Positions 51,252-63,679 are shown, counted from the stretch's first letter. The stretch: 64,000 bases of DNA from Paralichthys olivaceus (GCF_024713975.1 NC_091100.1:15260001-15324000), one strand, 5' to 3'. Program-made: numbers and translations. The notes: generated by a model not told the origin, from the sequence alone.

Positions 51252-54200
51252 GTGAAAAATTAAAACAAAGATGAGATGGAAAAAGTCACACTGCTTCTTC
51301 TTCTTTTATCATTACCTTTCCCATACTTATATGTAAAAACAAAGAGTAAGGCACCTCCATTTAAGGCTCCCTACTCTTCAAAGGGGGACCCTCCAGTGGT
51401 GCCTTTTTCACAATGATTAGAAACCACTTTAGCCTCAGGCACCAGACATCTCCACCTTTCTGTCCTCCCACGGCCTTGGTAGCTTCAAAGTCCTCTGCTG
51501 CACTTGGAAAACACAAGTTGGCCTATGCACTCAGATCTAATGGCTACATCGAGCTCCTTATTTAAACAGAAAACCAGGGGCAGGCTCCTCTGGCTTTCAA
51601 GTAATTAAGTGAGGATGCAGAGTGGGGTTTTCCAGTTTGGTTGTCAGGGGTTGCTAGGTGTTACAAAACACCCAGGTTACATAACTACTCCCGACCCAAA
51701 CAGTGGCAGGAGAACATAAAGTAAAGCTGTCAGGGTCTTCTCGTAATGAGGACCATCTGGGCGTATTTTTCCAAGCACAATACACCACATCAATCAGCCG
51801 CCAGTTTTTTCTGCCGGTGCAATGACCACCACATGCTAGAGAATGGGGGGAGATTGACATGAAACGCACAAATTACCAGGAATTCTTATCTTTCTCCTCG
51901 GACCTGGGGAGTGAGATTAATGAAAGATGCAGGAATGACTTTTTGAAGAGAGATAATAAATGGTTAATCGATGTGAGACTTGGAGGAGGATCACAGTCCT
52001 CCAGAGATGCTGTGTTATGTAACAAGTGCAGTAGATGAGGCTTTATTGATCCATAAAGTTCTGATTTAAGTCTGACTCCGTCTGCTCTCTTACACTTCAC
52101 ATCCTCACACGTCTGGGCCATTTATTAGCTTGGTTTCATAAATTTATACGCAATTACACAGAAAGATGTTGATGTATTGATTGCATTTTACTCGGAAAGG
52201 CCTGATAAGCCTTTCATGTTTTATATCCTGAATATACAGCGAGCCGCTCCATAGAGGGTAAAGCTCACGATAGGCACTCAAATTTACCGCTAATGTTTGA
52301 TTCATGTGAACCAAGGAAATGTGTCAGGCGCAGCGTTATGAGGTTTCTGATAATTGCCACTTTACTTGTGCTTTGATCTGAAAAATTGACTGGTTTTCTT
52401 TTGATGATGGGAGTGAGAGCCAGAATGACTGAGCCCATACAAACAGATGACAGCAGAACTCAACACTACAGCTCCAGAGTCATTTCTGTACCTTGGACAT
52501 TGGAGGTTTTAAGCAACAATAGATAAAGCCTTAAAGAATGAGAAGGATTATTTTTAAATCTTATTTTATTATTACCCTTTATTCCCTATCCTTACACTCC
52601 CTGCGCTGCAAATGGCTCCCCTTATAGTCTCCTGCTTTTCTTTCAGGAGGCAGTTACTGTATATAAACATGAATATAGCCACAATCAAAACTTCCTGAAC
52701 AAAAGGTCAATCGTACCGTCACTCATAGAAGGTAATAATGCTTTGCGGTATCATATGTGTTAGTACTAACAGATGCTCAGATCTATATAAAGGAAATTTT
52801 TAGCAATAAAAATTCCCTACATTTACCAAGTAGTTTATCTGAACTAGTGGTGTGATTTTGTCATATGATTCAGATTGATTGATCATTGATGCCTAGATCT
52901 TCCATCTTACTCTTTTGCACATTGCACAGTTTCATCAGAGTCATTGGTATAAGTGTGTTGGGAATTTGTGTCCAGAGTGCACCACATGAACCAGAGTGAA
53001 TCCAGAACAGTTAGTAGGGAGCCATCCATGACATCAATGTCACCATTTAATTCATACCTGACAGGGCATTTACTAATTATGCTCCTCGCACAAGTTTAAG
53101 CAGAAACACTGTCAGCTTTCTATCGTCGTCACTCTGAGCCTCCACCTCTGTTTGGGTTATTGTTTGAAATTGTTCACAAGGACTTATGTTCAGAAAATGC
53201 GTCACCTTCCTCAAATCGTCCGATTTGTAAAAAATGGAAAAAGCTAAATATGTTTCCTTTTAAACAACTAACATACGTTGTCCCTCTCTCGTTGTATTAC
53301 AGCATATGCTGCTTGCAACTTATCCCTCCACCACCATTACATTATAGCCTGTCTTCTAATTGTAAATACAAAGTTTTCACCACAACGATCAATAATGCCC
53401 TATGGCTAATTTCTAATTTTATAGCTATAGCCTATAACTTGAATACATTAAATCTTGTGAACATATGGTAAACAGCAGTAATACATAATAGCATTACATT
53501 TCAGCACACCTATTTATTCATACAGCTGTAGGGATCAACTCTGCAGGGGCCAGGGATCGCACCGACTTTCCATATAGTTAGCTCAGCTCTCCACCTCCGG
53601 AGCCACACACAGCCTTAGATATGCACTTAAATGTCTTGTTAGAATATTCAACTACTGCTATGTTAGAATATTTATTCTAAATGTCTGAAGTATTTCGTTT
53701 CATTCAACTAAACCTGGATTTCATGTGAAACCTTGGTGTTAATGAAAGTTTGAGCCTCAAGGTTACATACATAATGCAAAGACAGACCTCAGCAGTCAGT
53801 TATCTGTAGCATCATGGCTGCACCTGTCTGAATATCAGATCCTGTTATTTTAGCTTTCAGTCATTTGTACATTTTCACTGTAGCGTTAACTGAATGGATC
53901 ACGGCACAACGCTGTCACATATGTTCTCTTAGCCTTAGGTGTGGAATGACTTCGGTGTCATATGCCGCCCTGACATGTATCTACGCTAGAGTAAAAATAC
54001 TGACTGTCGAAAAAGTGGGAAAAGTGACAGCGCGTATTTCATCTTAGCTGTCACACCTGGGAGAAAGACTGAAACACAGTGTTTCTTCAAGAATTTACAA
54101 CTCTTCTTGGTGTCTTGTGAGGAGTGAGTCCATCTTTCATACACATACATCTATAGGACTCTCACACAGCTTGCTGCTATTTTTTATTCATCCCTTTTCA

Positions 54201-54900
54201 AAACGTGCTTTTCTTCTGCTGCAACTCCAACGTTTCAAGACACTGCATCCTCTCAGTGTATGAACTCAGCTGAGCCCCGGTCTTCCTGATGGGTTCTTCG
54301 TGTATCGCTTTCTATTAAGAAACAGTTGTTATATAAAACAGCCCTTCAGGAGTCTGGATCAAAATGGATTAGTTTGTCCTCTGACAACCTTGTTGCTTGA
54401 GTCACTGCTGCTCTCTGATCAGCTTTATGGTGTACATGGCATGTGGGAGGGATGAAGTGTTAAATTAAGCCCCTTGCGATGTCACCTGAAATGTTTACCA
54501 AATATACACAGAACGTAAAGTACATTTAGTGTTTGAGCTACCACTGCTGTAGGTGTTACTGTGACCTACTAACACATACTACGTAAGCTGGTGCAGTTTA
54601 TTAAAGACGGATTGTAAGAGCATGCTGCCATCAACTGAGGGGAACTCTACATTTAATACACTATGTACTTTTACTTGACGTGTATGCTATTTTAACTCTT
54701 CAGATATATACATATGTATATATTCTACTCGATGTTGTACATTTGGTTCTGAGCTGTTTTCAGATTTATAAAGTATGATGCATTGTAAAACTTACATAAA
54801 GAAGAAATAAGTTCCAACTCAATAAGTGTCAATATTAAAGTATTGCCCACACATTGATGCATCAATAAAAATAATCTTTTATATAATTGCACTGACAACA
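51252..54900. other. Gene-poor interval, fourth part
   Basis: No gene is seen. Around 51.4-52.4 kb the sequence is of higher complexity, with balanced base use and none of the repeat words found elsewhere in the window, so it is a candidate for conserved non-coding DNA. This is an impression only. Confidence 0.45.
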
Positions 54901-54904
54901 AATG

Positions 54905-55198
54905 TGTTTACCTCTGAAAGGAGGTTATGTTTTCTCCCCTCTCCATTAGTTGGTTTGTTTGTTTGTGAGCAAGTTTACACAAAAATAACTAAACAGATTT
55001 TTATGAAACTTGTTGAAAGGATGTATTATAAAAAGGAAGAGCCCATTCAATTTTGAAGCTGATGTGGATCAGGGGTAAGGTTCCAGACATATTCAGGGAA
55101 CTGATAACTATGAGTGTGAGCAATTTGGTGCAGCTTGATTGAATCTAAAGGGACTGTTGGGACTTGGTGGAGGTATGAGCTTTACTGACATTCTAGTT
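54905..55198 (+). repeat. Dispersed ~300-bp fish repeat, near-complete copy
   Basis: The block order is: 'acctctgaaaggaggttatg', 'ttggtttgtttgtttgtgag', 'acacaaaaataactaaacag', 'atgaaacttgttgaaagga', 'agcccattcaattttg', 'gtgtgagcaatttggtgcag', 'cttgattgaatctaaaggga', 'tgttgggacttggtggaggt', 'tgacattctagtt'. This copy is the best reference for the family in the window. Confidence 0.8.
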
Positions 55199-56830
55199 TG
55201 AGTATATTTTGTTTCCATAGTCTCCCTTCTTTTACTGAAGTGTGTTTTGAATATTTTATGTTGTGTTATTACTTTTTTACTTGCACCTAGAATATTGTTT
55301 TTGTTACCTATAGGGGCAGCAAAACCAAGTTGACATGTTACCTTTAACCTTAGCATGGTGAAGATTTTAGCATTGTTAGCAAATCCTTCTGTACGCTGCC
55401 TTCAGACATGCACTGAAGCTACGGAAAAGCTCCGGACATTCTCAGCAGGGTCTGTATGTGAGAACGCAAATGTCCGAGTGAGAGCTGGCCCCCTGGTAAA
55501 TACTCTGCAGAATGTCTAAAGGAGCCGATGTAAAAACACAGCCGGAGATCAATAAGCAGAATTCACTGCGAGTGAGTGTGGTGTTGATGACATTTCTAAC
55601 ACGACAGATGTAAAATGAATAAAACTAAAAGAAAAATATCTCAGGATAAAAGAACGGTGCCATACATGTAGAAGACGGCACCAATGATGTTGCAAGAGTT
55701 TTTGATAATGAAAGCCAATGTTGTTGTCAATGTAATTTAAACAGAAACACATGCTCTCCACAGTAGCATTAATTAGTTATGTACTGCCTCTGGCTGCTGC
55801 ACCACCCCTCACCTGAACTCTGCAGATTTCTGTGTTGTTGTGGGCGCTTCTGAGTGGAGAGGATCTTCTCGCGTTGTGTGAGGGGCAACCTCAGAATAAA
55901 GTCAGTACCCAATCCTGCCGCCATTCTCCTGCGTTCATGTCGGAAAGCAGCCTTATGTACACATCCAGCAGCAACAGAGCAACGTTATCATTCATTGTAA
56001 GTTGTGTTCCCTGGCAACCTGATGAACATATATGTCCAATATTCAGTTTCTTTTAGCTCTGGTTTCGGTCTCTACTCACCCCTAGTGGTACGTATCTGAA
56101 AGGATACAAAGTTCCATTAAGCTGAAAGCAGCCAGAGATACTGTATGATCACTGTGAATGTGATCCTGTGATCCTTTTGTAATTCGATGCGTTATCATGA
56201 AGATACCAACAATAGCTTCTGTAACTTACTGCTAACATATTCATACATCATGATCCTTTAGAAAATAAAAACATAAAAATATCATGATCCATCCAGGAAT
56301 ATGAGTGCTTACTTGAGATTCTTAAAAATGATTTTAAATATTTTATCACTTCACATATAACCTTTAAGATTTCTTATTTTTATTCATCTTTAAACAATGT
56401 TATTTGAATGGAGAATGAAAACAGAAGTCAAACCTTGTGCAACATCTGTCACCCACAACACTGATCACTGTGCACACATGCTCTATAGGACAATTAATCC
56501 TGGGCCGACTCCTATTTACCGTAATGTTAGGTAACAGCCTCTCAGTGCTTCACATAAATCTCTGCGGTTTGTTGACAGAATCTGGCTTTTATCTCCTCCC
56601 TCTGTCCTCTCTCCCACTCTCTAACCCATCCATCCATCCCGTCTCGCTGTTAGTCGGTCAGTCAGTTTCTTATCTTTTCATCCGTACACCCCTCTCCCCA
56701 CCCCACAACCTCTCCCTCTTGTGTATGATATAATCTGCGGCCGCTCACCTGACCATTGACCACCAGGCTGTCAGGGTGATAATGTAAACCTGACTGAGAT
56801 GAGATAACAGCCCTCTGGAATAATTGGCCA

Positions 56831-56831
<1 letters not shown>

Positions 56832-56874
<43 letters not shown>
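56832..56874. repeat. (CA)n microsatellite, about 21 units
   Basis: An uninterrupted AC run, the longest perfect dinucleotide repeat in the window and likely to be length-polymorphic. Confidence 0.95.
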
Positions 56875-56876
<2 letters not shown>

Positions 56877-58249
56877 GATGAAGCCAGGGGCAGCACAGTA
56901 AGACACCTCTCAGTTACCATGGGAACTATATACATACAAACACATGCATGCACCCCCCCCAAACACACACACAGTGTACTTTGGCCAGATTGTATGAGAG
57001 GCAAACTTCAACATGGAGAGATGATGTAACAGAGCAGCAGGACCACTTACAGGAACAAATCTCCTGAGGAAACAGAGATAATCCTGCAGGGCTGTTATGA
57101 CACAACTTCATTTTCTCTGAAACTAACATGAAACTTTAAAGACTAAATATTACAGAGAGAAATGTTTAAATAACAAAGTGATAAGTGTTCTTCATTTCAG
57201 GCCTGAATGCTTTGGCCTGTTTGAACCATGCAGCTTTAACCAGAAGGTCAGGAATCACTTTTTCTGAGAGAGTTAAGTGTGGAACTTGGTCCCTCTTGTG
57301 GTTTGAGGTGGATGTTACAAGCATGTAGCAGCACACTGATGAAGGTGCCCAGTCTCATCCCTTCATGCAGTTGTTGCTGTCCATTGTGTCTTAAATAGGA
57401 AATAAAATGGCTACCAAATGGCTATTAAAAGCTCAACAATGGCTACCAAACTGAACTCAACAATTGGTGAGATTGTTTCTTTTAATTAAAAAACTCAGGA
57501 ATAAAATCAAGCTCAACAGGAGCCCAGTTTTACTTTTTTACTTTTATTACACCTTCAAACCTTTTAAATTACATGTTGCATTGATCATCAATGGTTTTAT
57601 CAATCATTTGATAATCATTTTTTTATTTCTGTCCAATCTAAAAAGCTTGAAACATCCCTCAATCTGATTTTGTCTGCGATTGCACATTTCCCTTTTCCTT
57701 CTAAGATGCATCGTTTTATAATGTTGTTGCTCGAGCAATTGAATTTCTACATGTGGAAGTTTTAGAAATCATTAAATACACTGTGATTTTTATTTATTAA
57801 TTTGTTAGAAGCTGTTATCTAAAATGACATACAGCACAGTCCAATCCACAGCGGAAGCCTCATCACATGATAACATGACATTTGTTACTATATTTGTTTC
57901 TGTCAGAGAGAAAACCACAATTAACCTAAAATTGATTTTATTGTCACTTTATTAATTCCTCTCTAAAGCCCTAAAACCTCTAGCAATTATTATTCAATAG
58001 GATAGGAAATCTCAAATAAAAAACCTTTGAAAAAAAATGTTGAACCTCACAAAGATGAGAAATTTCCAGTAAAGTCACAAAAACTATCATGCTATTATAT
58101 CTTAAAACTTACTCTGTTCTGCATCGCAAAGAAATGAGACCTCGCACAACAAATAAATCAAAAACGTGCCTGTGTGCCAACATGTAGGAGATAAACAAAC
58201 AGCTGCCTATGAAGCAAAGCAATAATTATTCCACAAAATAGATTCCACT

Positions 58250-58292
58250 TGTGTGTGTGCGTGTGTGTGTGTCTGTGTTTGTGTGTCTGGAT
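58250..58292. repeat. (GT)n microsatellite
   Basis: An interrupted GT tract (gtgtgtgtgc, then further GT units with TC and TT interruptions). Confidence 0.8.
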
Positions 58293-59184
58293 GCATCTTT
58301 GTGTGCTGGAATAGTCAAGGTAACCTCATGTTCATTTACCCAGCGGGCCCTCGGTCGTAGCCTCGTCTTGCTGAAAGCTCTACCTGCCTCTGTGTAAGAG
58401 CCATTTAGTGGCACCATTAGCAGAGAGTTGTTCTGACTTGAAAAGGCTCTCTAACGTCCCGTCTGAAGAGGAAGCACTGAGCCGTTAAACAGGCCGAGTT
58501 TTAGCCTCGGTGCTGAGTTTGTCCTCTACAGCAAGGCAGTGAGAGACAGAGGACACAGGAGACATGACATGTGTCTGTCTTCTTTCCCATTTCTGCTGTA
58601 ACCTGCTGTTTAATTCTATGAAAAATGTAGATTTTCTTTGTATTTTTAGTGTCATTTCTTCACTTCATACCATTGAGTCGTACAGCAGCAGCCAGAGATG
58701 CACGCTTCACTGATCCCAACTATGTTCACCAGGGGGCAGCATCCACCCACAAAACTCAGATGTGCTGCATGACTGACAGTTCCTGAGTTAAGCTGTTAGA
58801 TATTTCACTCACAATAGTGTTGTGGATTTGAAGGGAATTTACGGCAGAGCCCAACTTTTGACGTTTTATTTTCATAGTCACATACAGACGTTTGTGGACG
58901 CACCTGTCGTCATGTCACTCTTTCAGAAATAAGTGCTGCTCCCTTGTCTGTGACTCTATATAGAAAGAAAACAACCAAGGGATTTTTTATACACTGTAAT
59001 GATTATCGCCTCCCTTGTAATCTCCTCTCAACGCTATAATTTCCACGGTCACTTCAGCCAAGAGCTAACAGGAAGAATAATTCACCTCTGGACCGTGTGA
59101 GATGACTAACTTTACTGATAGAGCTTCGGCCCTGGGTATTAAAAGAAGAGATAAATCTCAGTACCTCATTGTTACTTGTTCTAT

Positions 59185-59955
59185 TTAAAGCAACACTATG
59201 CAACTGTTTACCTAAAAACAGCAGCTTCAAATTAGTTTGATAGTTCACTGACTTGGAAAAGAGAGAATGGTGCAAACTTTGTTCCCCCTTCCTCACCCTG
59301 AACGTCTATTCTTACTCAACTTTGGTTAGTAGGTTTGATTACCTGTGAGAAGTAACTGACTTTCAGAATGAGGACCAGCAAGTTCAAAAGTAACACTGAG
59401 CTGTAGATCAGTTCAAAAATACTTTATCTCCAATGTCTTGTGAGGTAACTAAGATATCCATCCATCCATTGTCGATACTGTTTCTCTTATTCAGGGTGGC
59501 GGAGGGCGCTGCAGCCAGTCCCAGATGATATTGGTTGAGAGGATACATCCTGAACAGGTCGCCAGCACATCGCAGGGCCAATATAAAGAGACACACAACC
59601 ATTCACGCCTACAGACAATTTAGAGTCTCTGTCTTTGGACTGTGAGAGGAGGCCAGAGAACCCACAGCAATCCGGGATCCGAACCCGAACCCTTGTTGCT
59701 GTGAGGTCACAGTGGTAACTTTTAAAATATCAAGAACTGCAAACAGAGTTCGGTGTATTTGTTACAGTGGCAGCTATTCTGGATCAGGAAGCATGTGGAA
59801 TATCCACAGTTCTTTTGTGAGCAGGACTACACATTCACAGTTTTAGTCAAAGATTGATGGACAACTGCTCAGAAATCGAAACTAACCAAATGTATCACCA
59901 CATGTGGCTGCAGGTGGCGCTGTTTCTCAGTAAATGTTACATAGTGTTGCTTTAA
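59185..59955. mobile_element. TTAA-flanked element with a nested interspersed repeat
   Basis: Left end: TTAA (59185-59188) then AGCAACACTATGCAAC. Right end: GTTACATAGTGTTGCT then TTAA (59952-59955). The ends are inverted repeats with one mismatch in 16. The 771-bp interior contains a separate repeat at 59448-59720. No transposase frame is present. This is a different terminal sequence from the other TTAA elements in the window. Confidence 0.75.
59448..59720 (+). repeat. Interspersed repeat ('atccatccatt...' to 'tgaggtcacagtggtaac')
   Basis: Begins with 'atccatccatccattgtcga'. It continues with 'cgccagcacatcgcagggcc', 'caaccattcacgcctacaga', 'caatttagagtctctgtctt', 'ggactgtgagaggaggccag', 'agaacccacagcaatccggg' and ends 'gctgtgaggtcacagtggta'. 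From memory this is a very common teleost repeat. The short minus-strand frame across it is not a gene. Confidence 0.8.
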
Positions 59956-60032
59956 TTTGATCTTAATCACCACCTTACCCTGATATACTGTATGATCAGC
60001 CTCCATGATGTGTGTTTACTTTTGCAAATCCG

Positions 60033-63000
60033 TTATACCAGTGTGACAGTGAGTAAGATACACAGAAGTATCCTCATGGGTCTCAGTGATCTGCCTCCAT
60101 TGGGGGGTGGATGTTGTATTGTGCTATCCATCCCCAGGACTTCAGCGCTCTGTATTAAACCACTGGTCATGTATCTCCCAGATTTGCTGTTCATCAAGGA
60201 ACAGTTGTAGGGCCCGTCTGAACTTTTACTCTCCAGGTAACTGTGGATAGTCAGCCAACCTCCTTTCTCTACACGTTTAGTCGTGTGCTGCTTTATGGAG
60301 CCGTCTGAGAGATTGTGGGAGCCCTGAAACCAGTGCACGTCTCCGTCAGGGTGGACGCTGTCGAAGGTGCAAGTGGGACCGTCGCTTGTTAAAACACCCT
60401 CCACCATCTTAGCACAATCTGAGGGGAGAACCAGAGAAGAGATTTGAAATCTGATGAACAGAACGTTAGGGACACTTGATAATTTCATTTAGGCATTAAT
60501 AACACCACATTAATAACACCACATTAATAACACCACATTATTAACACCACATCTCACATATTTATCAAACCTTTACAAATCACAGGGGGGCAGAAGTGGA
60601 AAGTGCATTTAATCCTTTTCTGTGCTTAACTGCACTTTTCATGTACTACTTCAATAAGTACATTCGTCTAGTACTGATAAATGTTGTGCTGTTCACTTCA
60701 CTTCCATTATTATGCCATTAATGGTTAATTTATGTATTCAGATTTTACACACTGAGTGCACGATGAGCTTTGTATAATATATGATGCAGGCTTGAATACA
60801 TCAAACTGGCCAACCTGATTGGAAGTTCATATCTGCTTGATCAGATCTTACATTAAATTGCATTTTAATAAGTAACTCTGGCCATTTATAATGATTTGCT
60901 ACTTATAACTAATGTCTTCATCAATAGACAATGAATTGTATTGATGCTTTATACATTAGCAATGACAAATTCATTTTCCTGGTGTTCATCTTGTGTCATT
61001 TTTCTAATAAGCCATTAGTGTGCAGTTGTAAATAATGTGTGTGTGAAGTTTTTGAAGAAGAATAGTGCACTCACGTCTTCCTGATGATGATGTAACTAGC
61101 TGGATACAAAACTAATATCAAGATGAAGTACTTTCTAAAAACTTTGATCTTTAAAACATTAACACACTATATATATTATATATTATATCCACCTTACACC
61201 TCTGTATTTATAGAGAGTGGTGACAAATGGTTCTCAGCTACAGTGTATCAGTAATATTAATCTAATACAAAATGTATAAAATATAACACTGTCCATTGTG
61301 TGTAATGGCAGATTTTAGAGGAATTTATTCTATGATTAATTATCTTTATACAACTTAAGAACAGCTCTTGTTCTGGAAGTACACTTCCCAATCTTTTTCT
61401 GCATTCATGTTTCAGAACATCCTTATAAAAAGAGTTTTGAGTCTGGCACCACACTGACCAGTTGTGCAGTAATTCTTGACATCACTAATGAAATATGTTT
61501 TTTTCTGAAAACACAGTCGATCTCATATGGATTGTGGCTTCTAAATGAGCATATAACATCGTTACACAATCACGTAGCTTGTGTTAAGTCTACCTTGGAT
61601 GGTTAAAATATTCTGGCTGATAATAAAAAGTTCTATTCAGAAACAGAATAGGATTTGTTACTTCCAGAACCACAGTTCTGGGCTTTATCACTGCATTTTA
61701 TTTAGAGGCACTCCGTGATTTAAGCAACACTTGTTGTAAACATGATTATTGTTTAAAGTAAACTCCACAGGGCTCCTTTAAAGGAACTGAATAATTCTAC
61801 AGCAATTGAGGTAGCCAGTATTTTTATATGTTCACCAGCAGTTTTATAGATGTTGTTAGGACACAATACTGTGTGATTAAATGAGAATAAATGTGGACTC
61901 TCACCCTTTAACTCCACAGTCGTATATTTGTGCAGAGCTCCCTTGTTGGAGTGAAGTTTGCACCTGTAGCGCTGCAATTTCCCCCTGTCCTGCTCTGGCT
62001 GCACATCGGGAAAGATGAGGGACAACTGTCCTTCTTCATACTCACAGTGGAAGTCAGTTAATGTGCTACTGTTGTATGAAATGTTTCCTTCACTGTTCAG
62101 GGAACACAAGGGTGTTTTCATGTGGGACCACTCCATATGTTTGATTGACAATCCATTTGGAGACGGGGACACTCTGCACTGTAAAGTAACCTGTTTGCCA
62201 CAGTCTGTAGTAATGTGGGGACTCACACTTAGTCCCACCAGCTCTGTAGAGAAAGAGACAAATATTAGTTCAATTAAAAAAAACAAATCTTGCATAAAAT
62301 ATATACACATTAATCCAGAAGACTACTTGAATACAAAAATGTGCATTGTCTCTGTTTGCTTGTGTAGATCTGCACTACTTGTAAATACTGATTTCTTTTG
62401 GCCTGTTTGAGGTTCACAAATTAATTTTGGGGTCTACCAGAATATATTTATTTGTCTGTTATATTGCTACAGTGTTTTTAGTTCTCCTCCTCTGAAACGT
62501 TTTGGTCAGCGGGTAAATTCTTTTGTTATTGGTCAGCTGCATAGAGTGTGTGTTGGATTTATGCTGCATCTTTCTCAGAGGCTTCCTGATCAGCTGTACA
62601 GCGACAGCAACAATAACGTTGGTTCTGGTGTGAAATATTCAAGCCTGACTGGAGCAGGACATTTCAAAGTAGGTTATTTCTGTCACTCTGTAATATTATA
62701 ATTATTTAAAAACTGTATGGAGGCTGATAACATGTCACTTGGTGAAGTATCTGCTTTATGGATAATACATTTGGAATGCAAACAATATTTCCAGGTGCAG
62801 TGTACACATGCACACACTTTCATTTATTTGCGTTAAGAGGCGGACTCCATTCACCATGGACTTTGGCCTTTGTAATCTAGCAGGCATTTAATATACACAA
62901 CAAAGGGAAAGGAAATGGAGAACAGTCACATTAAATCATTTTATGAGAGTATTTTAAAGAGAATTATTTACAAATTAGATTTTTTACATTATTAGTACCC

Positions 63001-63352
63001 TGTTTTTACAGATATGTATATGACCAAAATAGAAAACTTTGAATAACAAGAAATGAGGACAAAGACGTTACATTTAATTCGATATAAAAATGGGCACTTT
63101 TGAATAAAAAAGTCACCAAATAGCCGAATCAAACAGTTTAAATCTGTAAAATCAGCCTAATCAATCAGCCAATTGATAATCTCATCAAGTGTCTTTCTGT
63201 TATCAATGACACTGCTAAACCGATATGAATATTCTGTCCTATTCTTCTTATCTTACCCCCCAAACAGTTTGAATTAGTTTGAAATGGTGTCACATACCTT
63301 GTGTTGTCAAAGTGAATACAGGTAAAAGCCAGAGTAGTGCTGTGAACTCCAT
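60033..63352 (-). CDS. Two-Ig-domain leukocyte-type surface protein (B7/IgSF-like)
   Basis: Three exons, all phase 1 as usual for Ig genes: 63298-63352 (signal peptide, MEFTALLWLLPVFTLTT), 61905-62243 and 60033-60418. They join to 259 residues. The V-like domain (about 20-131) has C41, W57 and the Y-x-C motif at 111-113, plus extra cysteines C33, C65 and C85. The C-like domain (about 133-220) has C148, W161 and C204 in YNC. N-X-S/T glycosylation sites occur at N72, N76, N167 and N203. The reading ends in a short hydrophobic segment (ILLCILLTVTLV) directly at a stop, with no cytoplasmic tail. Either it continues through a CTG|gtataa donor near 60038 into an unseen exon, or it is GPI-anchored. 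The family is IgSF; B7-like is a guess from the V-C layout. No symbol is assigned. Confidence 0.8.
60495..60550. repeat. 14-bp tandem repeat, four units
   Basis: Four back-to-back copies of ATTAATAACACCAC, the last with one change (ATTATTAACACCAC). It lies in the intron just upstream of the C-like exon of the Ig gene, 77 nt from its acceptor. Confidence 0.95.
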
Positions 63353-63354
63353 TG

Positions 63355-63600
63355 TCAGCTCTTTGGCATTTCACTGCACCAGGGAGAACAGGCACATGAG
63401 AAGTGATCATGGGCAGGTTGAAACATTGGTCTGAACACGTTGATTTACCTGAGTCTGAAAACTCTTATAGCTGAGTGTAACTGACCTCGGGAGGGTTGAT
63501 GCTTCTCTCCAGCTCTTCACTGGTGCTCGTAGTCTCCTCTCTCCTTCACAGCAGTGCTGTTGAATGTTTGTGTCCTCCTTCAGACTTCTCCCTATGAACA
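63355..63600 (-). promoter_or_regulatory. Upstream region of the Ig gene
   Basis: The sequence upstream of the signal-peptide ATG probably holds the 5' UTR and promoter. No clear TATA box or CpG island is visible, as often in leukocyte genes. The start site cannot be fixed. Confidence 0.25.
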
Positions 63601-63658
63601 GAATGTTAATGATTAATGGGAAGGAAACCGAATGTCAAAACAAAGGACAGGAAGTGTT

Positions 63659-63679
63659 TTTGTGTGTGTGTGTGTGTGA
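63659..63679. repeat. (GT)n microsatellite
   Basis: A perfect GT run of about 10 units. A second GT run begins near 63988 and is cut by the window end. Confidence 0.85.

Larger units (their letters stand above)
55199..59180. other. Gene-poor interval, fifth part
   Basis: No exon is recognised on either strand. The interval holds the long CA repeat at 56832-56874 and a GT tract near 58250-58290. Frames of up to 98 codons here are readings of CT-rich or CA-repeat DNA. Confidence 0.5.

Noticed and set aside
59408..59602. Minus-strand frame with a hydrophobic start (VVCLFILALRC) as the missing membrane exon of the Ig gene
   Set aside because: It lies within the interspersed repeat at 59448-59720 and shows no suitable acceptor in phase.
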